Notes: generated from the sequence alone by a model not told the origin. A DNA stretch of 64,000 nt from Moringa oleifera (GCA_021397835.1 JAJFZO010000230.1:5698001-5762000), one strand, 5' to 3'. Positions 10,552-24,414 are shown, counted from the first letter of the stretch. Program-made: numbers and translations.

Positions 10552-13500
10552 GCCCCTTAGTCTACTAGCTTCTTTCATTTTTCTGATTTTTTTTTTTGTG
10601 CAGTTCTATAATATCTGCAAGAATTAGTCTTTCTTATCTGCATTAATACTATAGGAAATATTGATTTCTGTTTACCAAGTTTTTGCAAAGCAATAATTCT
10701 AAACAAGACAGTTCCTTTAATATTACACCTGGATGTTTGTTGTCACAGCATTCTTATTATAGCAATCCTGCATACTCTTGACTTACTAAAAATTATAAAA
10801 CCAATAAATTAGAATATGGGAAAACAAAAGGCAACAGATGGAACTTCTAACCAGAACAAAATAAATAAAGATCAGGTTAGAAATCTGTCACACCAAAGCC
10901 TTCAATTCAATATGCAGCATGGGCATGGATATGCATCTTCCATACCAATACTGTGGGCTGTGCGCCCTGAAGTAACACATAACTCCTAACAGGTTTTTGA
11001 TCATTTCCAACAGACTGATAACAAGATTCGACCTGTTCTGATGTTCCAGGATGACCCAGAAAGTAAAATCAAGAAATCTAATCGAGGAAAACGTGGGTTC
11101 AGATGAGCTGTTGGTACTCTTTAGTAGTCCTGTTTGAATGATATGGTCTTGTGCTCCATGTGCTGGTGCACATCACTAGCAGAAGTACTAAAAGATTTTG
11201 GGCACATGAGTACTTCACGAAGCTTTATGATTTCTCGTTCAATTTAGTGGACCTGGAGATTTGCCAATCCGTGTGAGGCTACCATTTCTGGCAACTAATC
11301 ACACTCCCTAACAGAAGTTACAACACATTTTTTGCCAGATAGGGTTTAGTGGTGGTGCTGGTGGGTGCCCATGGTAGTTCTCAACAAGCACTTTGAACCT
11401 AAAGAATTCATCAGATTTTCCTCCTGAAAAATATGGTACCATTTCACTTGTTCTTGAGCCTGAAAAAAATGTTCTCAGGAAACAAACAGAACCTGTAACA
11501 TTATGAATCAATGAGGCAATGGAAAGCATAAAACAATGCCTAATTTCAAAAGGGAACTCAAAACTTTAGTCAAAAAACCACCATTCATCTTATATCAACA
11601 TTTATGCTCAAAAGAGGCATGACATTAGCCGGTAAACATCCACCAATAGAGATTTTTGACCATGAAAGGTACATCGACCAATGATATTAAATACGTCATT
11701 TGTTTAATTAGACGAAACTAAGTATCAAAATCTGCTTTGAGCTTCTGACATCATCCCTTTCATTATATTAAAATTCATGTATGATTAATCACCGAATTGG
11801 GAGTCTGCAAATGTTGACAACATTTCCTCTCGATCTTAGTAAGAACATAAAAAGCTACTTTAAAGTACTAATTAACAATGTTCAATGTACCTAAGCATGT
11901 AGGTAAGTAAACTACTCCGATCAAACTTTTCTTTTTCCTCCGACTTTTTTTTTTTTAACTTTGTAATCGAATAAATTAACCGGGTTTTCTTGGTGGAAAT
12001 TGATTAATTTAGTGTCAAAGGTTAAAGTAAGCATTATGGTATCAAGTGAAGGCAAAGCAAGCTGCCCTTTTTAATGAAAAGAATTCTTTTGATATGGAGG
12101 GGGAAGAGAAAAGAGAAAGAGGAAGCTTCAAATGCTCTTTCCCTCTCCTTCCTATCTATATTTCTTTGTTTGAAAGGGCACTAACACTTGCTCCATTTTG
12201 TTTGTTTGTTCTTTAGCTTGAATGGAGAAAAAAGACGGGAAGAGAGAGGATGGGGAGGGGGAAAGGAAATGTGTTTTCTTTTGTTTGGGAGGAGAGAAAA
12301 TTATGAAAATGGACAAACTTCTTTTGAATCTTTGTAAAGTAGTTTATGCTAAAATTTGAAGTCTATAAAAACTCTACCCTCTCTCTCTTTTTGAATCTAG
12401 ACATCTAAAGTTCTCTATTTGTTTTCTTTTTGTTTTATTTTGCATTGCTAACAAAAATATCTTCCTCTTTTTTAAAAAAAAGTTTAATTTTTAATTTAGT
12501 ACTTAAAACAAACAAAAATGTGATAGATAATATCAAAATAAAATTTTAGATTAAATTAAAATTTAAATTTAAATTATAATGTTAATTAGATTAATTATAC
12601 ATTTAATCTTTCAATTTGATTTAAATTAAATTTTATACCTTTAATAATTGTAAAAATTTAATGATATTTTTATTGCTGGAATACCTAAAAATAATTTGAA
12701 TGAATTTTACACTTTATTTTTAGTTTATTTATCAATTTTATACAATTTTTTACTCATAAATAATTTTTTTGATATAATAAATTTAAATTTATATAATATT
12801 TAATATTTTAAAAAATTTTGAAATAGTAATTTAAATATTTCTTTGTATCAATAAAAAATTTTAAAATCAAAATGTACAAAATTTTTAATTTATTTTTTTA
12901 AAAAAATAATAAAAAATACTAAATTAAATTAAAATATAAGATTTATAATTAATTCAACTGATATTTTTGAAGTGCAAAATAAAAATATATATAATTTCAA
13001 ATTTTATATTTACTCAAAATTAAAATTTATATATTTTTGTTACATTAAATTTTACTTGATGACATTAACGTAGTCTTGATTTATATCAGATTAAAAATAT
13101 TATTTATTTTAAAATTGTTTTGACAATAAAATTTTTTTATATGATTGGATGGAACATTTACAAAATAACATAAAAAGTAAAAGTTGAATCATGTATAATT
13201 TACAATACCGATTTAAATATAAGAATTAAATTTTAAATTATTAAATCTATTATTTGATCAAAATTAAAAATAGATAGGGTTAAGGAAAAAAAGTCTTGAG
13301 ATAAATTTAAAAAATAGGATTTGGATAAATTTGTTTGTGATAGGGGAAGAAGGGTACGGATTGGGAAATTTCCAAAGAGGCCAAACACTACAGATTTGTG
13401 GCCCCACTTGTTGTGTGGTCTTATTTAGCTTTTTGATTTTCTAACTGATAAACTTTAATTCACTTTCGACTTTCTAAGAATCTTGCCCTTCCACACACAA

Positions 13501-13600
13501 AACCACATTATCACTAATTAATCACACCAAAATTACTTAATTAACCTACTAATTAATCACACCAAAATTACTTAATTAACCTCTCCTTCAAAAAAAACCC
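10552..13600. other. Intergenic, no gene recognised
   Basis: The transporter 3' UTR runs into moderately complex sequence (10800-11900) with no exon I can support on either strand. A purine-rich and pyrimidine-rich block occupies about 12080-12420, and AT-rich repeat-like DNA occupies about 12470-13270. A GNATATNC match (GGATATGC, 10927-10934) sits downstream of the phosphate transporter, but one such match per few kb is expected by chance. Confidence 0.6.
13513..13582. repeat. Direct tandem repeat, 2 x 35 bp
   Basis: Two identical 35-bp units beginning ACTAATTAATCACACC and ending CTTAATTAACCT lie head to tail at 13513-13547 and 13548-13582, about 0.8 kb upstream of the MORN gene. The lack of differences between units suggests a recent slippage event. 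Confidence 0.85.
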
Positions 13601-13682
13601 TCTTGTGATTATCATTACTCCGAGGAAATCAAATCAATCACGCCCGCGTGACATCCCATCAAAGAAGAATTTCCACATCCAG

Positions 13683-14334
13683 TGAATCCCAGCCGTCCAT
13701 TATGCAGATCAGCGGTGATGCGACCATGAGATGAAACAATGAGAAGAAGCCAATCCAGGCCGATCAACAAGTGGGATCACGACATGACCCATAGATCAAC
13801 GGTGATGAGGAGGCGAGTTTGGTGGGTTTTAAGACAGTGAAAAAGTTTTTTTTTTTTTTTTTTAACAGAGGTAGCACGTGCTGGCCTGGAACGGGGAAAG
13901 GGCGAATCTGGAGATCCGACGACCATATCTTTCCGTCAAGACCGGGACGTCTCCAGATCACATCCAACGGCTATAAACCCACGTGCTAGATCACACCGTC
14001 CGATCCCATCCGACGGTCCATATTGAATTCAACTCTCTCCTTCCTGTTTGCACCATAAATGACCAAACCCGGTCCAAATTTCCAGATTCACTAATTTCTC
14101 TCTCTCTCTCTCTCTTCCTCCCTTTTCTCTCTTGAGCGACACTCGAAATTTTCACTTTCACTTTCTTTAAAACCCCCAAAAAAAGAGAGTGCGTTTTGAT
14201 TCCTGGGTGGCTAACTTGCGCAGTGGAGCGTTCGCTGGTTGACGTGTGCAGCCTGAGATGTCGCCGGCGGCATCGAGAACCACGGTGGTGATAAGAATCT
14301 CGCGGTATAGGAGGACACACTGAGGGGGGGGGGG
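13683..14334 (+). promoter_or_regulatory. Promoter and 5' UTR region of the MORN-repeat gene
   Basis: The base composition is clearly less AT-rich than around it. CACGTG G-boxes occur in AGCACGTGCTGG (about 13875) and CCCACGTGCTAG (about 13980). Several CCGTCC/ATCCGACGG-type words recur near 13690, 13915, 13965 and 13996-14020; the last group forms an imperfect palindrome around CCGTC and GACGG. A possible TATAAAC lies in GGCTATAAACCC near 13967. A CT microsatellite follows at about 14097-14115 and an 11-G run at 14324-14334. These are seen; function is inferred. Confidence 0.45.
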
Positions 14335-14396
14335 AAAAGATCCGAGGGCGTGGAGAGTTCTTGGGCCCCACAAATTATCTTTCGGGAAACACGAAA

Positions 14397-16333
14397 ATGG
14401 ACGGCCAGAAGGGCCAGGCGAAGCTTACGAGAACGCAGTCCTCACTCCTCCGGTCATCGCCTACGGTCCGATCCTCCATCCACAGTCTCTCCTCCGTGAC
14501 CGAAGATGACCTTGTGAAACTCCAAGACCAACAAGAAGAGTACTTGGAAGAGAAAGAAGCGAAGCAAAAACGAAAGCCTCCAAAGAAGGCTGGGTCCACC
14601 GTGAGAAACCGGGTCAACCCGGTTCTTGCCATGGCTTCACTTTCTTTCTTCACTCTCTTCTCTTTCTTCTTCTTCTTCTCCTTTTATTTGAGAAGAGAAG
14701 AGATACCCACATCAGAGAATCTCCTGTTAGCCCTGATTTTCATTGCTGTTGCTCTTTTCTTTGCCTCCAAGAACAAGAACCTGATAAATCAAATCTTAAC
14801 GACTATCAAGCAACTGTGGGAAGAGAACACGAAAAGACTTGGTTTTTCCTCGAAACACCCATCAAAACCAGTTCATTGGTTCATCGGAGAATCGAAACCA
14901 ACCCATAAAACCCGCAAAGAAAAGAGGATAATCAGAGAAGGAGTCGAGTTCTATAGCAATGGGGATTTCTACGAGGGAGAGTTTCACAAGGGGATGTGTA
15001 ATGGCAGCGGAGTTTACAATTACTTTGTGAATGGGAGGTACGAGGGAGACTGGATAGACGGAAGGTACGATGGTTATGGGATAGAGAGCTGGGCCAGAGG
15101 AAGTAGATATAGGGGTCAGTATAGGCAAGGATCCAGACATGGATATGGAGTTTATAGGTTTTATACAGGAGACTCTTACGCCGGGGAGTGGTGCAATGGG
15201 CAGAGCCATGGGGTTGGCGTGCAGACTTGCGCAGATGGCAGCTGCTACGTTGGGGAGTTCAAGTGTGGTGTCAAACATGGACTTGGCTGTTACCATTTCA
15301 GGTAACTTTCTTTCAGCTTTGATGTTTTTCTTATCTTCCGTTACATCTTCTTTTCAGCTTCTATTCAATGCTTTTGGGCTTCCTGTAGATTACTAACAGA
15401 ACAGCTAAATTTCTTAGGTCAATATGATTTTGATTGAATTCTTCTGGGCGACTGTTTCAGGCTTTGCTCCTTATTGACAGAATATTTGGGAATTCTCACT
15501 GTTCTTTTACCAGTTTTTTTTCCCCTCTTCGAGCATTAAATTATGGGTGAAAGCTCAAATCTTTTTTAAACTTCTGAAAATTCTCTTGGATATATAGTTA
15601 ATTCAGTAACTGTAGCTTAATTTGCTTTCAAGATGATTCAGTTTTGTTAAATTTGAAATTCGTCATTATTGCTGAATCCATAATGCTGCACATGCATTTG
15701 CTTTCATTATTATATCTACTTCATCACTTCCCCACTTTATGCATTTGGAATTTTTTTATTGAATTTGTAAAAGTTATGCATGATACAATTATGGGTTAGG
15801 TATAATTTTCTTTGAAATGGTCCCAGTAGTGATGATAATTAATTGTTGTGTAGAAATGGAGATAGATACGCAGGAGAATATTTCGGAGATAAAATCCATG
15901 GATTCGGAGTTTATCACTTCGCCAATGGCCACTGTTACGAAGGGTCATGGCATGAAGGTCGCAAGCAAGGCTATGGCATGTACACTTTCCGAAACGGTGA
16001 CAATAGATGTGGGGAATGGGATGCCGGAACCCTTAAGACCCCTCTCCCCCCGTTAACCGATGCAGTCCTCCGGGCAGTTCAGGTATATTTTATTTCAACT
16101 CAGTGAATCCCGTATCCTCGATTTCTTGTAATTTCAGGTTTAATTTTATGTTTCTGTTTCTGAAGCAGGCTGCGAGAAGAACAGCTGAGAATGCTATCAA
16201 CCTTAACCGGGTAGATGAACAGGTGAACAAGGCTGTTCAGGCTGCAAACAGGGCTGCAACAGCTGCTAGAGTTGCTGCTGTAAAAGCTGTTCAGAACCAG
16301 ATGGATGGTAAATTTTGCGATACAGAGGTTTAA
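14397..16333 (+). CDS. MORN-repeat membrane protein (two TM segments)
   Basis: There are three exons, 14397-15301, 15854-16082 and 16169-16333, with splice phases 2 and 0 and intact GT-AG borders, giving 432 codons. The N-terminus (1-75) is Ser-rich then Lys/Glu-rich and probably cytosolic. Hydrophobic segments at about 77-97 and 109-123 should form a membrane hairpin. From about residue 185 to 375 there are seven to eight MORN units of the pattern GxxYxGxWxxGxxxGxGxYxF, for example GDSYAGEWCNGQSHGVGV and GDRYAGEYFGDKIHGFGV. The C-terminus is an Ala-rich, probably helical tail (QAARRTAENA, AANRAATAARVAAVKAV). MORN repeats bind phospholipids or scaffold membranes. Arabidopsis relatives (At1g77660, as I recall) are labelled 'SET7/9 family' only because SET7/9 also has MORN units; no SET domain is visible. 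The start is the first ATG after an in-frame non-ATG leader. Confidence 0.92.
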
Positions 16334-18439
16334 AGACTGAGAAATTAGTTTTGCTTTAAAAGTGTAAATTTTACTAATTTCATGTACTGGGAAGCGGTCA
16401 CCCTGGTGAGCCAAACAAGCTCATTTAGAGGTTGAAAGAGAAAGTTTGTTCCTGATTTCCCTTCATCACACTGTAACTTGTACATAAACCCTTGTATATC
16501 AATGCAAGTTGAGTTTTCAGCAGCTTTTTTCTTTCTCCGACTGTCATTTTTCCATTGCCTGGATATGTATTGCTCTCAGATTCTCCGGTCTGGTATCTTG
16601 TTCAGAAATAACCCTTATCCTCATCTTATCTCTCATATCCTGGATGGCTTGATGAAAGAGAAACAGAAACAGAGACTGAAAAGGACAGCCTGAGTTTTTA
16701 CCTCTGTGCCTCTGGGTCTCCCTGTGTCCTGAATTGTTGAATCCATCCTACAGGCTTCACCTGGGCATCATTTTTTCTCTTTCTTCGGTCCAGAAGAGTG
16801 AAATAACAAAAAACCAACTCCATTAAAGCTCAGATATGATAAGATAACATAAAGAAGAGATGGGCAGAAAGTATCTTATCCTGTTTCCCTTACATTTATG
16901 AGCAGATAAGCAGGTTCCTGATCCGTCTTCACAAAGAACATTCATGCCCATGTCCCTGAATTTGCAGAGCAACGAGAGCAGATGCCGAAGATCTGGAACC
17001 TCTTGATCACTCTTAAGATTATTTAATAAACAAATACAAATTAGTGGCATTACATTGTCTCAAAGCAGGATTGAGATCGGATCAGAACTGGCAATTAAGT
17101 ATGGTTTCCGGAATTAGGATAGATACCCAGATTGGATTAAAGTAATGCGAGATTGCCATGTGCATCCCTGTTTGATGTCGGATAATGTTGGCATGAAAGA
17201 GTATTCTAATATAGGAAGAGCATAATACGGTGTGGGGTGCCTTCTTGTCTTCCACAGAAAAAAAAAAAAAAAGTACAGAACTTTTTATGCACGCTGGATC
17301 CATGGACTCTGTTGCATCCAACTTCAAAAGGCAGCAAAAGAAAGAGGAAAGATCAAAGAAAAATTATTCCTTCACATTGCTGCTATGAAGTTTGAGTTTG
17401 ACCTAAATTCAAATCTCAACTCTCTCTCTCTCTCCCTCTTTCTCTCTCTCATTCTCTCTCTACAGCTTAGCTCAGCCTTCCCAACCACTCCACATGCATT
17501 TCACCAAGGTTAAGTACTTTTTCCTTGAGATCTTTTTGGGTTATGTGATAAGATGATTTTTTTTTTGGTGTCTTTTGAGTAAACCCTAGATTGGTTTTGG
17601 CTTCCCAATTTAAAATTTTCAAATTTTATTGAATCATCATTGTTTTAGTGTGCTTTCATTAATGTTTAATATAGAAAATATCTGAATTTAGTAAAAATAA
17701 AGAGTCTTTCGTTTACTATATTGATTTAATGGTATAAAAATTTTCATATTTGATAATGTTTTTTAATTTAAAATCTAAAATGAGCAGACAATCTTATATC
17801 AGAATCACTCATTATTACGATATACTATAAGTTTAACAATTTTAATTTATTTTTTTATGATACATTTTTTGAAGTTACGTTTTATTTTGGGTGTTCCAAA
17901 AATTTATGATTTTAATTAAGAAAATCATGTGGCCATCGGATTATAAAGTAGTAATCTGATTATAATCCAAATGGATAGGCCACAAAATTTAAACATCATC
18001 TACAAGCACCCGAATCCACAAAAAAAAAATTAGAGTTTAAATTAATTTGGCCAATAATAATTCAATTCTATATTGTTCATGGTTATTGGGTAAGTTACCA
18101 TTTATTGAAATTGGAAAATTTGGTTTATTTGGGTAGCTTGGGTGGGTCCATTATGTGACCAAATTAAGTATAAGATGCTGCCATTATAATATGGAAGAGT
18201 ACATCTAAGCTTTCTGATTTTGGGTCAAATTTCTTTGGGGGCAGTCCCCACTAAACATTAATTAGTGACTTAAAACCAAGCTGGAAGGTCTGGTTTTCCA
18301 ATAAAACCAAATGGTAACAACAACCACAATAGCAAAGGGGGAGCACAAATTCACTTCCCCCCAACTCATCACTTTTCAATTATTAATTAAATTTCTCATC
18401 TCCTTTTTGAATTTTCAAAATTTAAATCACACCTGAAAA

Positions 18440-18610
18440 ATGTTTAACTTTGTGATTTTCAAATGAATTCATACGATGATTTAACAACATCAATGATTTA
18501 AATTATTTTATTTTATATTAATATTATAAATTATTAAATTATCTTTATAACTCTTTGTTAAAAAATTCAACACAAAATTGAGATCATTAGTGGATCTTTA
18601 TTTATTGTAA
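18440..18610. repeat. AT-rich MITE-like dispersed repeat copy
   Basis: The core is TATATTAATATTATAAATTA. It is followed by ACTCTTTGTTAAAAAATTC, then AACACAAAATTGAGATC and GGATCTTTA. The same order of words is seen at about 24420-24595 and 47400-47570. Ends are approximate. Confidence 0.45.
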
Positions 18611-21600
18611 ATATTTAATCATTTTTTGATAATTATAAAAACAAATATAAAACTTTTATCAAATATATTTTTAATTTAAATTTTAATGTATCAATTGGAT
18701 TAATTTATATTCAAAATTTTAATTTGAATCAAATGGCATTTATTTTCAGATTTTTTTTTAAAAATAGCTTATTTTAAGAATAAAAAATTATTTATTGAAG
18801 ACAAAATGATCACCAAAAAAAAAAATACAAAAAAGAAAGCCACAACAAAAATTCCCTCAGTTTTATTTTTAATTCCCAAAGAAAAATCTTAAATTTGTAA
18901 ATGCAAAATCAAATTTGATTTAGATTAAAATTTGAAAATACTTGAATTTTATTTAATAAATATAATTTAAACTAAAAAAAACGTGAAATTATTTTCACAT
19001 TTACTTTAACAATAATTAAATAATTAAGTTAGGAGATTTATATGGTTCACGGGGACGGTAAGGCTTGTTTGGTAGCTTTGAAAGTAAAGGAAAGTGATGG
19101 GTTAGAAAAGAAAGTTGAAAAACCCTAAGAATTGAAGGCAGCTGCTTGTGATTTTTTTCAAATTGAGGCTGCAGAGGACAAAGAAGAGACATGCTTGCTT
19201 CTTCCATTCAATCTCTTACCACTTCCCCGATGTCTTTGTCCCCCATATTTGTCTTAAGATTTTTTATTTTTTTATAATATTACATAATTATTATTTTATA
19301 TGAAATTGTTTTATGATTTTTAAATTATTTTTATTTTATTTTTTAATGGGTCAAAACAATTATAATTATTAAGCAAAAAGAGAAGAAAAAACAGAATAAT
19401 TATGTCTTTAATTATATTTTATTTATTTATTAAAGAATAATGATTATTAAGAGAAAGCATGAGAAACAAACTTATGAGATGCTGAATTGCTATAATTAGT
19501 TGCCACATACAGTCCAATCCATCACTTCTCACATATATACAATGTGAAAAGAAAAAAGAAACATGGCTTGCATATAGTTTATTTTTAAGACAACTTTTAT
19601 AAAAAAAATTAAATTATATTTATTTTTTATTTTATAACTTGAATATCAATGATATATATTTTTAATTTAATTTACATTTGATAAAAATTTAAAATATTTA
19701 AATTAATAATATTATATAATAAATTTTGATTTGATATTTACAAAAAAAATTTAAAAAATTATTATAAAATTTTTAAAAAATTAATTATTAAAAATATATT
19801 AAAAATTTACAAAAAATAACTTATCAGTCAAAAATTATTCAAAATTAAAATAAACTGTAAATGGAGTTACAAATCATTTGAGTTTAAGGTATTCCAAGAT
19901 CTAATTTAAATTAAATTAAAATATTAAATATATAATTGATTTAATTGATATATTAGAGTAAAATTAAAAATTAAGTTTATTTATAATTTTTTATATTTAT
20001 CTTTTTTTATTCATTAATATTAAACAATAAAAAAGGCATAATTTAGCTATCAAATTTTATTTATTTAATCTATCATTGTATAATATGTTTAAATATTTAT
20101 TAAAAATTATGACATTAATCAATAAATAAGAAATTTATTTTTTACATATAATTTATTTCAAAATTATGAATATCATAGTAAAAAAATGTTAAATTGTTAG
20201 ATTTAATATTATTGAAAAATAACTTTACGAATTTATAAAAAATTTTGATTTTACAAAATATTTTAAAAATTATAAAAAATTCATTGTAAAACTATCACCG
20301 GTCATCGAATAAAATCTTATATCCTTTTTTTTTTTCGCATGTTAATACATAATTTATACTCAAATAAAACCCCACTTTTTTTTTGGCTATATGCTAATAC
20401 ATAATTATACAAATTTAATATTTTTAAATCATTGATGATCAAATAAATTAATAATAATGAAAGATTCAACTAAATTGAATGGAAGAAAAACATAGTGAAC
20501 GATCGAGTTTGAAATAGTGACGAAAATGGACGTTGACCCGAGACATGAGATGTAAAAAGTAAATAAATAAATAATAGTAAGCAATGTTATGATTAAAATT
20601 AAAAAAGGGACCGGCCTTGGCTTTACTTTGGCGTGTGGTGCAACGTGGTATGGCCCATATGGCTCTATTGTATGATGGATAGCAAGCTAAGGGTGGCAAT
20701 TTGCAATGACTAGTAATAGAATATAATTCTTGAAATTCTACCAAATGTATTATATTATACATATATCACATGATATCTATTGCTTGCAACTCAATCAATC
20801 ATGATTCTCAAGTTTGATCTTACCTCAGCCGCCCACTCCTTGTGGGTTCCATGATTAATAAAGCTAGGTCCCACATGTTACCCAAATAAAAGAAGAAGTT
20901 AACTAAGTTTTTGGTTTTAATTAAGTATTTGTTTTCTAAAAAAATAATTTAATAATTAAATTGTTGTTCATCACATAATTAGTTAGTTTTTTTTTTGCTT
21001 TTACAATATCAATTGTTTTGACTTTTCTTTTTATAAATTGTTTATTAAATCACAATACAAGAACGTGTTAACAGTAAAAATGTGATTAAATTTATATAAC
21101 CATTAACATCTTTTTTTAGTGGGTAATATAATATTTTATAATTTATTATGCTAATATGATGAATAAATAAATAAATCTTAATTGTTAATTATTTTGTTAA
21201 ATTTTTTTATGTTAATATTTTTTAAAAAATCAACACAGCTCATATGAATAAAAGATCTTGATCCTTTATACGTATTTTTTAATATTTTTTTATTAATGTT
21301 ATTTGGTTACTATTGAAGCATTTAGATATATCATTAATTTTGTTTTATTAATATGTATATTTTTTAAATGAGAAATTAGTAATTATATAATCCAAATTAT
21401 TTTTTAACATGTATAATGTATTTTTATATTATATTCTAAAAATAAATACTTAAAAATTAAGATCCAAAATAAATAATATTGTAAAACAAAAGAAAGTTAT
21501 AATACCATAAATAATTGGTAGACTGTTACCATAGCAGACAGGCTAATTGACTTGCTGGTCAAGGACATTTTAGTAATTTTATTATAAATTGTATGAAAAA

Positions 21601-21949
21601 TTATGATGTGAAAAAATTAAAGTGGAAAATCAAAATAAATTTCATATTTTTAAATTATTATTATTATTATAAAATAAAAATAAAAATATGTTAATCTTAC
21701 ATGAATTTGAAGTTGAAGAGTAACAGGGACCATTTCAAAATTTGAGTGGGATTGATCTTCTTATTTTTGAAATTCGAAGCAAATTATAATTTTATTATTT
21801 ATTTTAAAAAATGTTTAAATAAAAAACTAAAAACATCTTAATTATTATGTTGATGGATAATATAATTTTTTAAAAAATTATTTATTATTAATTAAAATTT
21901 AAATGTTTATTTTTAATTTATTTATAAAATATAATTTCAATAATATTTA

Positions 21950-22165
21950 ATAACTATTATAATAATTATTAAAATATATTATTAAAAATACCTAAATCTT
22001 TTTAAAGGATATCTAAGTACAGTTATCACTTTACATTTTGATTTTGAATCAAAATAAATGTATAAATGAAATTTTGATTTCGATTATAAAAGTAAAATAA
22101 ACAATTTATTTTGAACCCGATTCTTCATTTCAATTTTTTTTTATTTTGATTATTGGTAAATAACT
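21950..22165. repeat. Fragment related to the MITE in the aminoacylase-copy intron
   Basis: TTTTGATTTTGAATCAAAA followed by TAAATGTAT, with a preceding GGATATCTAAGTACAGTTAT, parallels the right half of the 598-bp element at 50863-51460, which has GGGTATATAAGTATATTTAT and TTTTGATTTTGAATTAAAA. It looks like a degraded second family member; ends are uncertain. Confidence 0.45.
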
Positions 22166-22490
22166 GTGTTATTAATTTTCTTAACTCTTAAAAAGATTTT
22201 AAAATGAGTAAAAAAATCAAAATCTTATACTGATTTTAATTATGTTAAATTTTTTTTAAAATGATTATATATAATAATTTAATAAAATTAATTGGTAAAA
22301 AATATTTTTTAAATTTTTATAATATTATTATAAATTAAAAAATATTTTTTAATTAATTTGAAATAACTCATCCTCAGCTCTGATCAGTAAAACGTCTTAA
22401 AAAACAAAAGTACCTGTAGAGGTGCGGAGACAAAGAGAGCTAAATGTTACTTTCACGAAGGAACATAAAACTCGAGGTCATTATGCTACA

Positions 22491-22559
22491 CGAAACGTTT
22501 CGTATGTATCATCAGTAGAGTGTAGTTATTTTGTTGGGTCACTGATGAAACGTTTCATC
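22491..22559. repeat. Two perfect palindromes sharing GAAACGTTTC
   Basis: CGAAACGTTTCG (22491-22502) and GATGAAACGTTTCATC (22544-22559) are both perfect palindromes centred on AACGTT, with centres about 55 bp apart, in an otherwise unremarkable island of higher complexity. They could be paired sites for a dimeric DNA-binding protein. No gene is evident close by. Confidence 0.6.
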
Positions 22560-23021
22560 GCTTGTTCTGGAAGCTATATGGCTATGATTTGGGCCACTGG
22601 CTCAGGCGCCCGCCTTGAGTGACATTGTACTCTTCGGTATCAATTGGGTATCTGCTAAGATTTCAGTTCTACTGCTTCTGCTTCGGCGTTGAAAGGATCT
22701 TTCTGCTAAAGTTATAAGGAAACCCACAAAATCAAACCACGTGAAAGAATATCATGACGTTCTTGGAATTGTTAATGTTAATCCAAAGGCCCCCCTGGTT
22801 TCACTTTCCTTGAATCCAAACTGAGTTTTTCCTCTTTCTCTCTCTACCATTTTCTTCTCTTTTCTCTGGGCATTTATTGTTTTGCAGCTTACCTAAGATC
22901 CCTCGCCGCTGATCTCTTTCTTGGCCATTAATTGTAGCTAACCGTGACTCTCTGGTTAGTCACCTAATCTACTCTTCTCCCCGTTGACTCTTAAGCAAAG
23001 ATTGGTTGAAAAGGTCTCCAA

Positions 23022-23060
23022 TGGCTACCTTCACTTCGCCGAAACCCTCCAACCATTAAA
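23022..23060 (+). pseudogene. Possible truncated gene start (relic)
   Basis: ATGGCTACCTTCACTTCGCC, in the favourable context TCCAATGGCT, encodes only 12 residues (MATFTSPKPSNH) before TAA. It follows a CT-rich, 5'-UTR-like leader and is followed by AAACCCTATTTAGGGTTTTA. It resembles the first codons of a nuclear gene cut off from its body, but no homology is recognised, so this may be chance. Confidence 0.2.
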
Positions 23061-24201
23061 CCCTATTTAGGGTTTTACCTCATTAAAAAAAAAAATCATC
23101 ATATACCCGATTTGAATTGTTTTTTTTATAAGAAAAAAATATGATATATAATAATTTAATTAAATAAATAATTAAATATTCTTATTTATTATTATATTAA
23201 TATAATAATTATAAAAATATTTTTCAATTGTTTTAAAATACAGTATAAATTGAATCAATAAAGATCCTAATCTCCCTTCTTCTTTTTTTTTTTTTTTTTT
23301 AAATATACATTTTGACTTTTGTATAACATTTAAGAGCAAATTAATTGACCGGCTGGCTTGGCCCATCCACACACAACTTCCGAAAGCCTTTATTCACACT
23401 ATTGCATTTATTAATTAGATTTCAATAAAATGACGTTTGATTTCGTGTTAATTGATGTAGTATTGCCTCTTTTTTAAAAAAAATATATTATTTATTTTAA
23501 AATTATATTGCATTATTTTAAAATACTTCAACAAAATTAAAATGAAACCCTTGGCTTTCAAATGAGTATAGTCAAAAGTAATCATACTCAATGAATAATA
23601 AACCAAATTAGAAAGACTTAATTTGGGTATAATATTTTTTAACATAAAATTAATATAATAGTAACATATGACATTTTTCTCGTTTTCTTGGAGGGGACGA
23701 AAGTAACACTAGTATTATGCTTGTAATGTGACATGTGTATTTAATGAATTCAAATTAAATACAATGGTCATATATACAAATTCAATTTGAATGTTGACCA
23801 TGCAATTGAACGAATCAAAACTCACATATATATATTAATTAAATTTATTCAAGTATAGAAAGCGAAAATTGTTGACCCTTTCTTTTATTGAACAAAAACC
23901 CTAAAGTTTTTGCTTCGAATATCTTGATTGTCGAAAGCTCTTACGCAACGAAGCCGATAAGTCTTCTTTAATCAACCATCACGTAATGTAATTGTCTTGA
24001 ATAACCTAAGGTTTTCGTTGTTGTGATGCTCTCTTAAAATTACTATGTAGATTATGCGTAAAATTAATAATGCCATAGTTTTTATACAACAAGTCATTAC
24101 GTGATGAGGGTCCAAAAAAAAGTTTCGGAAGTGATAAGATATGGTTTCTTTTTCTAATATGAATAGTTTTATATGTTATAATCTTAGGGTATATATCATA
24201 T

Positions 24202-24222
24202 TATATATATATATATATATAT
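24202..24222. repeat. TA dinucleotide microsatellite
   Basis: An uninterrupted run of about ten TA units lies here, followed by GAGAGAG. It is a typical simple sequence repeat. Confidence 0.9.
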
Positions 24223-24414
24223 GAGAGAGTATTGAGATTTAAATAACTCAACTACTTACTGAAAAGGGAGGCAGGCAAACCACACAAAATGCCATAAATA
24301 TCAAAGTGCATAAATGACTCTTTGAGTAGCTACAACAACCAATCTAAGAGAAATTAAGTTACTCAAGGAACTTGATGCCGCAAGGCGTTGTAAATGGACG
24401 AAAATTCTTTACGG

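Noticed and set aside
10927..10934. GGATATGC matches the P1BS consensus near the phosphate transporter
   Set aside because: It lies about 380 bp downstream of the gene, not in the promoter, and a single match to this short palindrome is expected by chance.
17390..17513. CT-rich block with CTTCCCAACCACTCCACATG, reminiscent of miR482-like sequences
   Set aside because: No complementary star arm within about 200 bp on either side; the similarity is superficial.
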